Part shown: piece after piece, positions 10,000 through 18,149 of the stretch | Layout: every line of letters begins with the position of its first letter | Numbering within the stretch: the stretch's first letter is position 1 | From: Nocardia harenae NBRC 108248 | Lineage (GTDB): Bacteria; Actinomycetota; Actinomycetes; Mycobacteriales; Mycobacteriaceae | Direction: 5' to 3' | Assembly: GCF_001612885.1 (NCBI RefSeq) | Contig: NZ_BDBH01000004.1 | Coordinates: 1,104,527 to 1,168,526 of the forward strand | DNA: 64,000 nt | Position numbers and translations under genes: made by a program | Notes under the pieces: generated by a model | The model's input: the letters and a program-made list of their open reading frames with translations, nothing else | What the model was told of the DNA's origin: nothing | Database searches by the model: none

Positions 10000-11496
10000 A
10001 TGCGCACTGTTCCCGGTCGTACCGACCGAGTCGTTGTGGTCGGCGCCGGCCTGGCCGGGCTCGCCACCGCACTGCACCTCGCCGGGCGCGGCCGGGAGGT
10101 CACCCTGCTCGAGCGCGACGACCTCCCCGGCGGGCGGGCCGGGCGCGCCGATATCGACGGCTACCGCCTCGACACCGGCCCGACCGTGCTGACCATGCCG
10201 GAGCTGCTGGACGACGCCTTCGCCGCGGTCGGCGAGCGCACCGCCGACCGGCTCACCCTGGACCGGGTCGACCCGGCCTACCGGGCCCGCTTCGCCGACG
10301 GCAGGGCGCTGGACGTGCACACCGACGCCGGGCGGATGGCCGCCGCCATCACCGAGTTCGCCGGGCCGGTGCAGGCCGGTGGCTACCTGCGGCTGCGGGA
10401 CTGGCTGGCCCGGCTCTACGCGGCCGAGTTCGACGGCTTCATCGCCTCGAACTTCGACTCGCCGCTCTCCCTGGTCTCCCCCGCGCTGGCCAAGCTGCTC
10501 GCGCTCGGCGGGTTCCGGCGCTGGGATCGGGCCGTCGCGGACCACATCACCGACCCCGACCTGCGCCGGATCTTCACCTTCCAGTCGCTCTACGCGGGGG
10601 TCGCGCCGAGCCGGGCACTGGCCGCGTACGCGGTGATCGCCTACATGGACACCATCTCCGGGGTCTGGTTCCCGCGCGGTGGCATGCGCGCGGTGCCGGA
10701 CGCGCTGGCCGCCGCGGCCACCGCCGCCGGGGTGAAGATCCGCTACGGCGCCACCGTCTCGGCGCTCGAGCGGGACGGCGGGCGGGTGCGGGCGGTGCGC
10801 ACCGCCGACGGCGAGCGGGTGCCCGCCGACGCGCTGGTCCTCACCACCGAGCTGCACACCAGCTACGCGCTGCTCGGGCACCGCTCCCGGCGCCCGGTCC
10901 GGGTGACCCCGGCGCCGTCGGCGGTCATCCTGCACCTCGGCGTGGACGCGGTCCCCGAGCTGCCGCACCACTCGCTGCTCTTCGGCGCGGCCTGGGACCA
11001 GGCCTTCCGCGACATCACCGTGGACGGCCGGGTGATGACCGACCCCTCACTGCTGCTCACCCGCCCCACCGCGGGCGACCCGGCGCTCGCCCCGGCCGGG
11101 CGCGACCTGCTCTACCTGCTCGCCCCGGTCCCCAACCTGGAGCGCGGCCGGATCAACTGGGACCGCTTCGCCCCGGCCTACGCCGAGGAGGTGCTGGCCA
11201 TCGCCAACGCCAGGCTGCCCGAGCCGCTGCCGAATCCGGAGCTGCTGCGCGTGGTCACCCCCGCGGACTGGGCCAGGCAGGGCATGCTGGCGGGCAGCCC
11301 GTTCGCGCTCGGCCACACCTTCGCCCAGACCGGCCCGTTCCGGCCGGCCAATATGCTCCGCGGCCTGGACAACGTGGTCCTGGCCGGCGGCTCGACCGTG
11401 CCCGGCGTCGGGATTCCGCCGGTGCTCGTCTCCGGGCGGCTGGCCGCCGACCGGATCACCGGAACCACGCAGCCCACCCGATCGGAGCGCCCATGA
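10000..11496 (+). CDS. crtI: Phytoene desaturase
   Basis: A 498-residue FAD enzyme of the CrtI family. The dinucleotide-binding motif is VVVVGAGLAGLATALHLAGRG, followed by LLERDDLPGGRAGR and DTGPTVLTMPELL, the family's N-terminal fingerprint. The C-terminal signature LDNVVLAGGSTVPGVGIPPVLVSG (from about residue 455) closes the FAD site. It dehydrogenates phytoene stepwise towards lycopene at the membrane. The ATG at 10000 follows GAGGAGAAGC. Its stop overlaps the crtB start by 4 nt (ATGA), so the two are translationally coupled. Confidence 0.93.
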   Translation: MRTVPGRTDRVVVVGAGLAGLATALHLAGRGREVTLLERDDLPGGRAGRADIDGYRLDTGPTVLTMPELLDDAFAAVGERTADRLTLDRVDPAYRARFADGRALDVHTDAGRMAAAITEFAGPVQAGGYLRLRDWLARLYAAEFDGFIASNFDSPLSLVSPALAKLLALGGFRRWDRAVADHITDPDLRRIFTFQSLYAGVAPSRALAAYAVIAYMDTISGVWFPRGGMRAVPDALAAAATAAGVKIRYGATVSALERDGGRVRAVRTADGERVPADALVLTTELHTSYALLGHRSRRPVRVTPAPSAVILHLGVDAVPELPHHSLLFGAAWDQAFRDITVDGRVMTDPSLLLTRPTAGDPALAPAGRDLLYLLAPVPNLERGRINWDRFAPAYAEEVLAIANARLPEPLPNPELLRVVTPADWARQGMLAGSPFALGHTFAQTGPFRPANMLRGLDNVVLAGGSTVPGVGIPPVLVSGRLAADRITGTTQPTRSERP

Positions 11497-12443
11497 CCCG
11501 CACCGAGCTCGACGCCGCAGGCATCACCGACGCCGCCCTGCGCGGGTCCTACCAGGCCTGCCGGGTGCTGAACGCCAGGCACGGCAAGACCTTCTTCCTG
11601 GCCACCCGGCTGCTCGCCCCCGACCAGCGCCCCGCGGTGCACGCGCTCTACGGCTTCGCGCGCCGCGCCGACGACATCCTGGACGAGTTTGACGAGACCC
11701 GCTCCACCGCCGAGCGCGCCGACGCGCTGGCAACGCTGGCCGCGCGGTTCCGGGCAGGCGAAGCCGAGGCCGACCCGGTGCTCGCCGCGGTGCTGCACAC
11801 CGCCCGCGCCTACCGCATCCCGGACCAGCTCTTCGACGACTTCCTCGCCTCCATGCGGATGGACCTCGAGATCACCGACTACCCGGACCGGGCGGCGCTG
11901 AACCGCTACGTCCACGGCTCGGCCGAGGTGATCGGGTTGCAGGTGCTTCCGGTGCTCGGCACCGTCGGCGACGAGGCCGAAGCCGCCCCCTACGCCGCCG
12001 CGCTCGGCACGGCGTTCCAGCTCACGAACTTCCTGCGGGACGTGAACGAGGACCTGGCCCGCGACCGGGTCTACCTGCCCGCCGACGAACTCGCCGCGCA
12101 CGGCGTCGACCGCGACCTGCTGCTCTGGTGCCAGGCGCGGCGCGGCACCGACCCGCGGGTGCGCCGGGCGCTGGCCGAGCAGCATGCCGTCACCCGCGCG
12201 ATCTACCGGCGGGCCGAGGGCGGCATCGCCCTGCTGCAGCCGCGCTCGCGGGCCTGCGTGGCGACCGCGCTCACGCTGTACTCGGAGATCCTGGACCGGA
12301 TCGAGGCGAGCGATTTCGCGGTATTCGAGCGGCGGGCAAGGGTCGGCATTCCGCGCCGGCTCGCCGTCGGCGGGGCCGGGCTGGCGAAGGCGTGGCTGGC
12401 GCGCCGCGCGCCGGGGTCAGGAGTGCAACGTCACCTGGCGTGA
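11493..12443 (+). CDS. crtB: Phytoene synthase
   Basis: A 316-residue squalene/phytoene synthase family enzyme. Both Asp-rich motifs are present: ARRADDILDEFDE near residue 56, and QLTNFLRDVNEDLARDRVYLP (residues 176-196). GKTFFLATRLLAP is the conserved N-terminal segment. It joins two GGPP molecules head to head into phytoene, the first committed carotenoid step. It is the last gene of the visible operon; no lycopene cyclase or further tailoring gene follows, so the final pigment cannot be named. Convergent with the RsbW-like gene (13 nt gap). Confidence 0.93.
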   Translation: MTRTELDAAGITDAALRGSYQACRVLNARHGKTFFLATRLLAPDQRPAVHALYGFARRADDILDEFDETRSTAERADALATLAARFRAGEAEADPVLAAVLHTARAYRIPDQLFDDFLASMRMDLEITDYPDRAALNRYVHGSAEVIGLQVLPVLGTVGDEAEAAPYAAALGTAFQLTNFLRDVNEDLARDRVYLPADELAAHGVDRDLLLWCQARRGTDPRVRRALAEQHAVTRAIYRRAEGGIALLQPRSRACVATALTLYSEILDRIEASDFAVFERRARVGIPRRLAVGGAGLAKAWLARRAPGSGVQRHLA

Positions 12444-12456
12444 GCGGCGGCGCTGC

Positions 12457-12861
12457 TCAGGACGGCAGCGGAGCGCTCAGCTCGACGATGGTGCCGGTGT
12501 CGCCGACGATGACCCTGGTGTCCGGCACCAGCGCCTTGATCAGCATGAGGCCGCGGCCCCGGTTCGAATCGGCGCTCTCGTCGGCCGGGTACCAGGTGCC
12601 GCCGTCGGTGATGGTGATGCAGACCTTGCGGCCGTCGATCTCCGCGCGCAGGGTGATCACCCTGCCGTCCTCGCGGTGGCCGTGCTCGACCGAATTGGTA
12701 CACGCCTCACTGGCGGCGAGCAGCAGATCGTAGGCCCGGTCCGGGTCGGCGGTGTTCTCCGCGAGCCAATCGCGCAGCGCGTGCCTGACATCCGCCAGCT
12801 CGGCGGCGCGCGCCGGGAACTCGATCTCCAACGCTCGCGGGGAGCGATCCGATATGTCCAT
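12457..12861 (-). CDS. RsbW-like anti-sigma factor serine kinase (HATPase)
   Basis: A 134-residue single-domain GHKL ATPase. The N-box is AASEACTNSVEHGH, followed by ITDGGTWYP and RGRGLMLIKAL (G-boxes). This is the RsbW/SpoIIAB-type fold that binds a sigma factor and phosphorylates a STAS antagonist. Upstream on the same strand lie a receiver protein and a SpoIIE-type phosphatase, and a STAS protein is encoded 5 kb away (17762-18091). A SigF-like promoter match lies at 12898-12923, which suggests autoregulation. No sigma factor gene is adjacent, so its partner is unknown. Confidence 0.85.
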   Translation of the reverse strand: MDISDRSPRALEIEFPARAAELADVRHALRDWLAENTADPDRAYDLLLAASEACTNSVEHGHREDGRVITLRAEIDGRKVCITITDGGTWYPADESADSNRGRGLMLIKALVPDTRVIVGDTGTIVELSAPLPS

Positions 12862-12897
12862 CTCTCCTCTTCACGTCGAAAACCGGCATTCCTGGGC

Positions 12898-12923
12898 CTA
12901 CCCGTCTTGGCGGGATGCACACC
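12898..12923 (-). promoter_or_regulatory. SigF/SigB-type promoter-like sequence before the RsbW-like gene
   Basis: On the minus strand GGTGT (12923-12919), a 15-nt spacer and GGGTAG (12903-12898) resemble the actinobacterial SigF consensus GGTTT-N15-GGGTA. The start codon lies about 30 nt beyond the expected transcription start. This is a by-eye match; related matches occur upstream of five other genes in the window. Confidence 0.4.
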
Positions 12924-12934
12924 TGATTCTCGGT

Positions 12935-13378
12935 TCACCCGAGCGGCGCGGGCCCCTCCGGTTCCCCGTCGTCTCGATCCTGCTCCAGCCAGTAGTCCAC
13001 CGCACCCTGGAGCACCGTGCGGAACAGGGTGAAATCCACCGGCTTGTAGATATAGCTGTCCGCACCCGCGGCATAACACCTGTCGATGTCACTGGACGCC
13101 GTCGACGAGGTGAAGACCACGACCGTGAGCTCCGCGGCGGCGGGCTCGGCCCGGATCCGGGACAGCACGGTGTAGCCGTCGGCGCCGGGCATGTTCAGGT
13201 CGAGCAGGACGAGCGCGGGGCGCGGGGCGGACTCGTCGCGCAGCCGGGCCAGCCCCTCGGCGCCGTCGGCGACGAATTCCACCGGCAGGTCCGGGTGCGA
13301 GGCACGCAGCGCGCGCTCGATCGCCTCGCGGTCGTCGGCGGAGTCCTCGACCACGAGGACCAGCCGTGGCCCGGTCAC
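12935..13378 (-). CDS. Single-domain response regulator (Rcp1/CheY-like)
   Basis: A 147-residue receiver with no output domain. Asp60 in LVLLDLNMPGADG is the phospho-acceptor, V-E-D-S near the start supplies the acidic pocket, and TSSTASSDIDRCYAAGADSYIYKPVDF carries the Thr/Ser and Lys. The longer loops and S-D-I-D-R-C-Y-x-x-G-A-x-S-Y-I-x-K-P pattern are typical of receivers paired with phytochrome kinases (Rcp1 type). Its start overlaps the stop of the SpoIIE-type phosphatase by 4 nt, so the two are co-translated. The divergent phytochrome kinase at 15239 is its most likely phospho-donor, by inference. Confidence 0.88.
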   Translation of the reverse strand: MTGPRLVLVVEDSADDREAIERALRASHPDLPVEFVADGAEGLARLRDESAPRPALVLLDLNMPGADGYTVLSRIRAEPAAAELTVVVFTSSTASSDIDRCYAAGADSYIYKPVDFTLFRTVLQGAVDYWLEQDRDDGEPEGPAPLG

Positions 13379-15132
13379 CGCGCCGCCCCCGCCGCGCCGA
13401 GATGCCGGATGGCGAGGACGGCGGCGTCGTCGCCGACCCGGTAGCGGTCGGCGCCGGTCACGAGCGTGTCGGCGAGCGCGGCGGCGGGGAGCTCGCGCAG
13501 CCCGGCCAGCGTCGCGGGCAGCTCGTCCTCGAAGAACCGGCCCGCCTCGTCCCTGGCCTCGGTCAGGCCGTCGGTGTAGAGCAGGATCAGGTCGCCGGGG
13601 CGCAGCACGCCGTCGTAGGGCTTCAATCCCAGCTCCGGACGCACCCCGACGAGCAGCCCGGAGCAGTCCGGCTGCTCCACCTCGCCGCTCCGGCGCAGGA
13701 TCAGCGGCGCCGGGTGCCCGCCGGAGAGCACCCGGATCGGCACCCCGTCCCGGCCGCCCGCGGCCAGCTCGATGGCGACCGCGGTCAGGGTCAGGAACCG
13801 GCCGACGCCGGTGCGCAGCATCTTGGTGTTCAGGATGTCGAAGGCGCGCTCCGGGCTGTGCCCCTCGGCCAGGATGGTCTCCAGCGTGTGCCTGGCCAGC
13901 CCGGTGAGCGCGGCGGCGGGCGCGCCGCGGCCGCAGACATCGCCCATCAGCGCGGTGAGCATGCGCCCCGGCTCGTGCACCAGCCCGTAGAAGTCACCGC
14001 CGACGTCGAGGCTGTGGTCGGCGACCCGGTACGCCGTCGCCATCTCCAGACCGGGCACTTCGGGCAGCGCGGCCGGGAGCAGGTGCTGCTGCAGCGACAT
14101 GACGTCGGCGCGCTGCTGGGCGTAGAGCGCCGCGTTGTCGATGGCCAGCGCCGCCCGCCCGGCCAGGTTGCGCAGGAAGGCGTGCGAGGGCCGCCGCGCC
14201 GAGCCGTGCCGGTGGAACAACGTGAGCAGCCCGACGTCGCGGCCGCGCGCCCGCAGCACCGAGATGGTCGCGGTGTCCAGGTTGGCGTCGGGCGGAAGCC
14301 CGGCGGGCAGCGGACCGTCCTCCCAGCCGGAGCGGTCCGCGCGCTGGACCACCGGCGCGCCCGCCCAGCGCCCCGCGCGCAGGTGCTCGGTGAGGCTGCG
14401 CTCCCGGCGCGCGTCCAGGTGCGCCACCGCGACCAGCTCCATCTGCCCGGCGCGGGCGATGTGCACGGCGGCGCCGTCGGCCAGCCCCGGCACGGTCATC
14501 CTGACCACCGCGCGCAGCGTCTCCTCGATCTCCAGCGAGGAGCCCATCCGCAGCGACGCCTCGGCCAGGATGGCATCGGCCAGGCTGCGGTCGGAGAGCG
14601 CCCGCTGCTCGGTGACCTGGCGATCGATGGCGATCATGATGTCCCGCGCCTGGCGCAGCGCGGTGACGGTGTCCGGCGGCACCGGCGCCGCCGCGGCGGT
14701 GGCGAGCGCGACCAGCCCGCGCGGCCCGGCCATCGGCCGGTACGGCGCCACCAGCAGCACGGTCGCGCCCAGCGCGGCGAGCCGGCCGGCGAGCTCGGGG
14801 GTGCCCGCGGCCAGCTCGGCGGGCGCGACCTCGACCAGGGCGGCCTCGGCGGCCTCGGCGGCGCCGTCCGGGCACCACTCGGCGGCGCGCGCGTCCAGCT
14901 CGGCGGCGAGCGTGGCGGGGACGACGGCGGTGCCGCCCAGGTCGGCCCAGCGCGCGGCGACCTCGGCATCGGTGGCCGCGACGCCGACGGCGAAGGTCGC
15001 CACCACCCCCGGCAGCGACAGCAGCCCGCCGACCAGCTCGTCCGGCAGGTCGGCGACGCTGCGGGCGTCGAAGGCCGAGCGCCAGGAGGCGTGCAGCAGC
15101 ATCGACCACGGGGTGCGCGGAGTCGTCGGCAT
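13375..15132 (-). CDS. SpoIIE-type PP2C serine phosphatase with GAF domain
   Basis: A 585-residue protein. The N-terminal about 200 residues are Ala-rich, without a recognised motif. A GAF-like domain follows (about 210-370, ending LAGRAALAIDNAALYAQQ). The C-terminal SpoIIE phosphatase domain has LQQHLLPAALPEVPG, the metal-site segment VGGDFYGLV, GDVCGRGAPAAALT, LSGGHPAPLIL and LYTDGLTEARD. Such RsbU/RsbP-like phosphatases dephosphorylate STAS antagonists and so free a sigma factor. The ATG at 15132 is chosen over upstream frame extension. It is divergent from the phytochrome gene (106 bp) and coupled to the receiver gene. Confidence 0.88.
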   Translation of the reverse strand: MPTTPRTPWSMLLHASWRSAFDARSVADLPDELVGGLLSLPGVVATFAVGVAATDAEVAARWADLGGTAVVPATLAAELDARAAEWCPDGAAEAAEAALVEVAPAELAAGTPELAGRLAALGATVLLVAPYRPMAGPRGLVALATAAAAPVPPDTVTALRQARDIMIAIDRQVTEQRALSDRSLADAILAEASLRMGSSLEIEETLRAVVRMTVPGLADGAAVHIARAGQMELVAVAHLDARRERSLTEHLRAGRWAGAPVVQRADRSGWEDGPLPAGLPPDANLDTATISVLRARGRDVGLLTLFHRHGSARRPSHAFLRNLAGRAALAIDNAALYAQQRADVMSLQQHLLPAALPEVPGLEMATAYRVADHSLDVGGDFYGLVHEPGRMLTALMGDVCGRGAPAAALTGLARHTLETILAEGHSPERAFDILNTKMLRTGVGRFLTLTAVAIELAAGGRDGVPIRVLSGGHPAPLILRRSGEVEQPDCSGLLVGVRPELGLKPYDGVLRPGDLILLYTDGLTEARDEAGRFFEDELPATLAGLRELPAAALADTLVTGADRYRVGDDAAVLAIRHLGAAGAAR

Positions 15133-15238
15133 GGGTTGCTCGTCCTCCCGCTCTCCGGCGGACCCCGATGGTCCGACCCCTACTGTAAGGTTCCGCCACA
15201 TTCGCTCCCCCCGGCGACCCCACACGGAAGGAGCTGCG

Positions 15239-17560
15239 ATGACCTCGCTCTCCGACGATGATGCCCTGTTCCGGCTCGACGAGCGCGATCTGGCGGCCGA
15301 GGTGGCGGCGGGCACCGCGTTCGACCTGTCGCAGTGCGTCAACGAGCCGATCCACCTGCTCGGCGGCATCCAGTCCTACGGCACGCTGGTCGCGCTGGAT
15401 TCCGCCGACGTGATCGCGGTCGCCGGCTCGAACAGCGCGCGGGTGCTCGGCCGCCCGGCCGCCGACCTGGTCGGCACCCCGGTGGCCGAGCTGATCGGCC
15501 CGGACGGGCTGGCCGCCGTGCACGAGACGCTGCGCGCCCCCACCGGCGACCGCGGGCTGATCGGGCTGAACATCCCGCCCGGCGGCCCGGAGTTCGACGC
15601 CACCGTCTACCGCTCCGACGGCGTGCTCGTGCTGGAGCTGGAGCCCGCCGCCGTCGAGCGGCCGTTCCAGTTCGCCCGCTTCTACCCGCGGCTGCGCGGC
15701 ACCCTGACCCGGCTGCAGAACGAGCGCACCGTGCTCGCCGCCTGCGCCGCCGCGGTCGCCGAGATCCGCGCGCTCACCGGCTACGACCGGGTGGTCACCT
15801 ACCGCTTCGAGGGCCGCGACGGGCCGGGCGAGGTGATCGCGGAGTCGGTCGCCGACGGCCTCGACCCCTGGCAGGGGCTCTGGTTCCCGGCCACCGACAT
15901 CCCGCCGCAGGCGCGCAGGCTCTACGAGCGCAACTGGATCCGGGTCATCCAGGACGTGGACGACGACACCGCCGTGCTGGTGCCGCCGCTGCTCTCCGAC
16001 ACCGGCGCCCCGCTCGATCTCTCCGACTCCACGCTGCGCACGGTCTCCGGCTTCCACCTGGAGTACCTGCGCAATATCGCGGTGCGGTCGTCCATGTCGG
16101 TCTCGCTGCTGCGCGACGGCGAGCTGTGGGGGCTCATCGCCTGCCACGGCCTCCAGCCGCGCACGCTGAGCCCCGAGGTCCGCACCGCCTGCGAGTTCTT
16201 CGGGGTCATGCTCTCGCTGCAGCTGGCCGCGCTGCAGGACGCCGAGACCTCGCGGGCCAGGCAGACCGCGCGCAAGGCACTGGCCCAGCTGGTCACCGCG
16301 CTGGACACCGATATCGCCCAGTCGGTGCGGGACAACGGCGCGCTGCTGGCCCAGCTGGTGCCCGCGGACGCCGTCGTGCTGCGCGCCGCCGACCTGACCA
16401 CCGGCGAACTCACCACCACCATCGCGCACGGCGACGCCGCGGAGTTCGACACCGTCGCCCTCGACACGCTGTGGCGGCTGCTGCCGCAGTTCCCGGCCGG
16501 GCAGGTATGGAGCAGCGGCTGCCTCGGCGACCACGACCCCGAGCTCACCGCGCTCTCCCCCGCGCTCAGCGGCGCGCTCGTGCTCGCGCTGGACGGCGCG
16601 GGCACCGGCATCGCCTGGCTGCGCCGGGAGCGCAGGGCCGCGCGCACCTGGGCCGCCGACCCGGCGCAGCCGGTGCGGCTCGGCCCGCGCGGCGAGCGGC
16701 TCACCCCGCGCGGCTCCTCGGCGGTGTACCAGGCGGTGGTGCGCGGCTGCTCGGTGCCATGGACCGCCCCGGACGAGGCGGTAGTGCAGGAATTCGGCCA
16801 CGCCATCACCACGGTGGTGCTCAGGCACACCGCCCGGCTCGCCGCCCTGAACAGCGAACTGCGCAGGGCCAACCACGATCTCGACACCTTCGCGCACGCC
16901 GCCGCGCACGAGCTCAAGGAGCCGCTGCGCGGTATCTCCAACTCCGCCACTTTCATCGGTGAGGACGCGGGCGACAGCCTCGACCCCACCACCGTGCGCA
17001 GGCTCGGCACCATCCGCGCGCTCGCGGTGCGGATGGACGAGCTGATCAACTCACTGCTGCACTTCGCCCAGCTCGGTCAGGGCGAGCTGCGCCGGGAGCG
17101 GGTCGAGCTGCGCGCGGCCACCGAGCGGGCGCTGCAGATCGCGGGCGCCCGGCTGGAGGAGCAGGGGGTCGCCGTCACGCTGCCGGAGCCGGGGGTGACC
17201 GTGCCGGCCGACCCGGACCGGTTGCAGGAGATCCTGATCAACCTGCTGGTCAATGCCGCCAAGTACGCCGGGGACGAGCTGCCGCGCACGGTGGAGGTCG
17301 GGGTGCGGGCCGACGGCCCGGTTGCGGTCTACTTCGTCCGGGACAACGGCATCGGCATTCCGGAGGCGGACCAGAAGGAGGTGCTCCGGCTCTTCCGCCG
17401 CCTGCACCCGCGGGAATCGCGCGGCGGCGGGCACGGCGCCGGGCTCGCCATCGTGGACCGGATCGTGGAGCGGCACGGCGGCCGGCTCTGGCTGGAATCG
17501 GCGCCGGGGGCGGGGACAACGGTGTTCTTCACGCTGGAAGCCGAGCCGGGCGCGGGGTGA
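15239..17560 (+). CDS. Bacteriophytochrome sensor histidine kinase
   Basis: A 773-residue protein with the full phytochrome order: PAS (about 25-130), GAF (about 150-320), PHY (about 330-520), HisKA and ATPase. Cys33 in LSQCVNEPIHLLGGIQ matches the biliverdin-binding Cys of bacteriophytochromes. Chromophore-pocket residues are kept: Tyr188 (TYRF), Asp220 (FPATDIP), His273 (FHLEYLR) and His303 (LIACHG). The PHY tongue is less conserved: WAADP (471-475) and PRGSS (490-494) instead of W-x-GDP and PRxSF. The kinase has phospho-His557 in AAAHELKEPLRG. GGAAGGAG precedes the ATG. It probably senses red/far-red light; no haem oxygenase gene for biliverdin is in the window. Confidence 0.92.
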   Translation: MTSLSDDDALFRLDERDLAAEVAAGTAFDLSQCVNEPIHLLGGIQSYGTLVALDSADVIAVAGSNSARVLGRPAADLVGTPVAELIGPDGLAAVHETLRAPTGDRGLIGLNIPPGGPEFDATVYRSDGVLVLELEPAAVERPFQFARFYPRLRGTLTRLQNERTVLAACAAAVAEIRALTGYDRVVTYRFEGRDGPGEVIAESVADGLDPWQGLWFPATDIPPQARRLYERNWIRVIQDVDDDTAVLVPPLLSDTGAPLDLSDSTLRTVSGFHLEYLRNIAVRSSMSVSLLRDGELWGLIACHGLQPRTLSPEVRTACEFFGVMLSLQLAALQDAETSRARQTARKALAQLVTALDTDIAQSVRDNGALLAQLVPADAVVLRAADLTTGELTTTIAHGDAAEFDTVALDTLWRLLPQFPAGQVWSSGCLGDHDPELTALSPALSGALVLALDGAGTGIAWLRRERRAARTWAADPAQPVRLGPRGERLTPRGSSAVYQAVVRGCSVPWTAPDEAVVQEFGHAITTVVLRHTARLAALNSELRRANHDLDTFAHAAAHELKEPLRGISNSATFIGEDAGDSLDPTTVRRLGTIRALAVRMDELINSLLHFAQLGQGELRRERVELRAATERALQIAGARLEEQGVAVTLPEPGVTVPADPDRLQEILINLLVNAAKYAGDELPRTVEVGVRADGPVAVYFVRDNGIGIPEADQKEVLRLFRRLHPRESRGGGHGAGLAIVDRIVERHGGRLWLESAPGAGTTVFFTLEAEPGAG

Positions 17561-17761
17561 CCACCCTGCGGTATGTTTCTCCCGCGACGCCCCCCGGCGG
17601 AACGGCCGGGGAGCGGTTTTCCATGGGATACGCTGAGGACAGCGGTTGAGCTCACAGCCGCAGCGAACTCTTCCCGCGATCTCCCGCGGCGGGATTCCGC
17701 GTGGCACCGGCCACCGCCGGATCCGGTCACGCCCGGCCGTCGCCGTCGAGAGAGGTTCACC

Positions 17762-18091
17762 GTGCGCTTCACAGATCCGCCCCGCGATTTCCACGTCGAG
17801 GTCAGGTCGGTCGATGCCGCTGTCGTGGTGACCGCGCACGGCGAGGTCGACATCATCACCGCCCCCCAGCTGCAGCAGGCCCTCACCGAGGCGGGCTCCG
17901 GCGTCGTCATCGCCGACCTGACCGCCGTCCCGTTCTTCGACTCGGCCGGGCTGAACGCGCTCATCCAGGCCTCCGACGGCGCCGAGCTGCGGATCGCCGC
18001 CTCCAGGGCGGTGCACCGGCCGATGGCGGCCACCGGTCTCGCCAAGGTGATCCCGACCTTCGACAGCCTGGACGCCGCGCTGGCGGGCTGA
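17762..18091 (+). CDS. STAS-domain anti-sigma factor antagonist
   Basis: A 109-residue single STAS domain. The phosphorylatable Ser61 is in PFFDSAGLNAL, the hallmark of RsbV/SpoIIAA antagonists. The core reads VVVTAHGEVDIITAPQLQQAL followed by VVIADLTAVPFFDSAG. When unphosphorylated such proteins bind the anti-sigma kinase and release the sigma factor. The GTG start at 17762 follows GAGAGAGG. It lies 201 bp after the phytochrome gene on the same strand and completes a phosphatase-kinase-antagonist set with 12457-15132. Confidence 0.88.
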   Translation: MRFTDPPRDFHVEVRSVDAAVVVTAHGEVDIITAPQLQQALTEAGSGVVIADLTAVPFFDSAGLNALIQASDGAELRIAASRAVHRPMAATGLAKVIPTFDSLDAALAG

Positions 18092-18149
18092 GCCGCCCCC
18101 GCCTCCGCGGCCATCCGGGTCGGACATGCTGTCGTGGCATGCTGTCCGA

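Noticed and set aside
17626..17650. GGTTTT upstream of the STAS gene as a SigF-type -35
   Set aside because: No GGGTA-like element occurs 14-16 nt downstream.
18125..18146. Direct repeat CATGCTGTC twice with a 13-bp period just before the hydratase start
   Set aside because: It lies within a possible N-terminal extension, is short, and is not matched elsewhere in the window, so an operator call would be weak.
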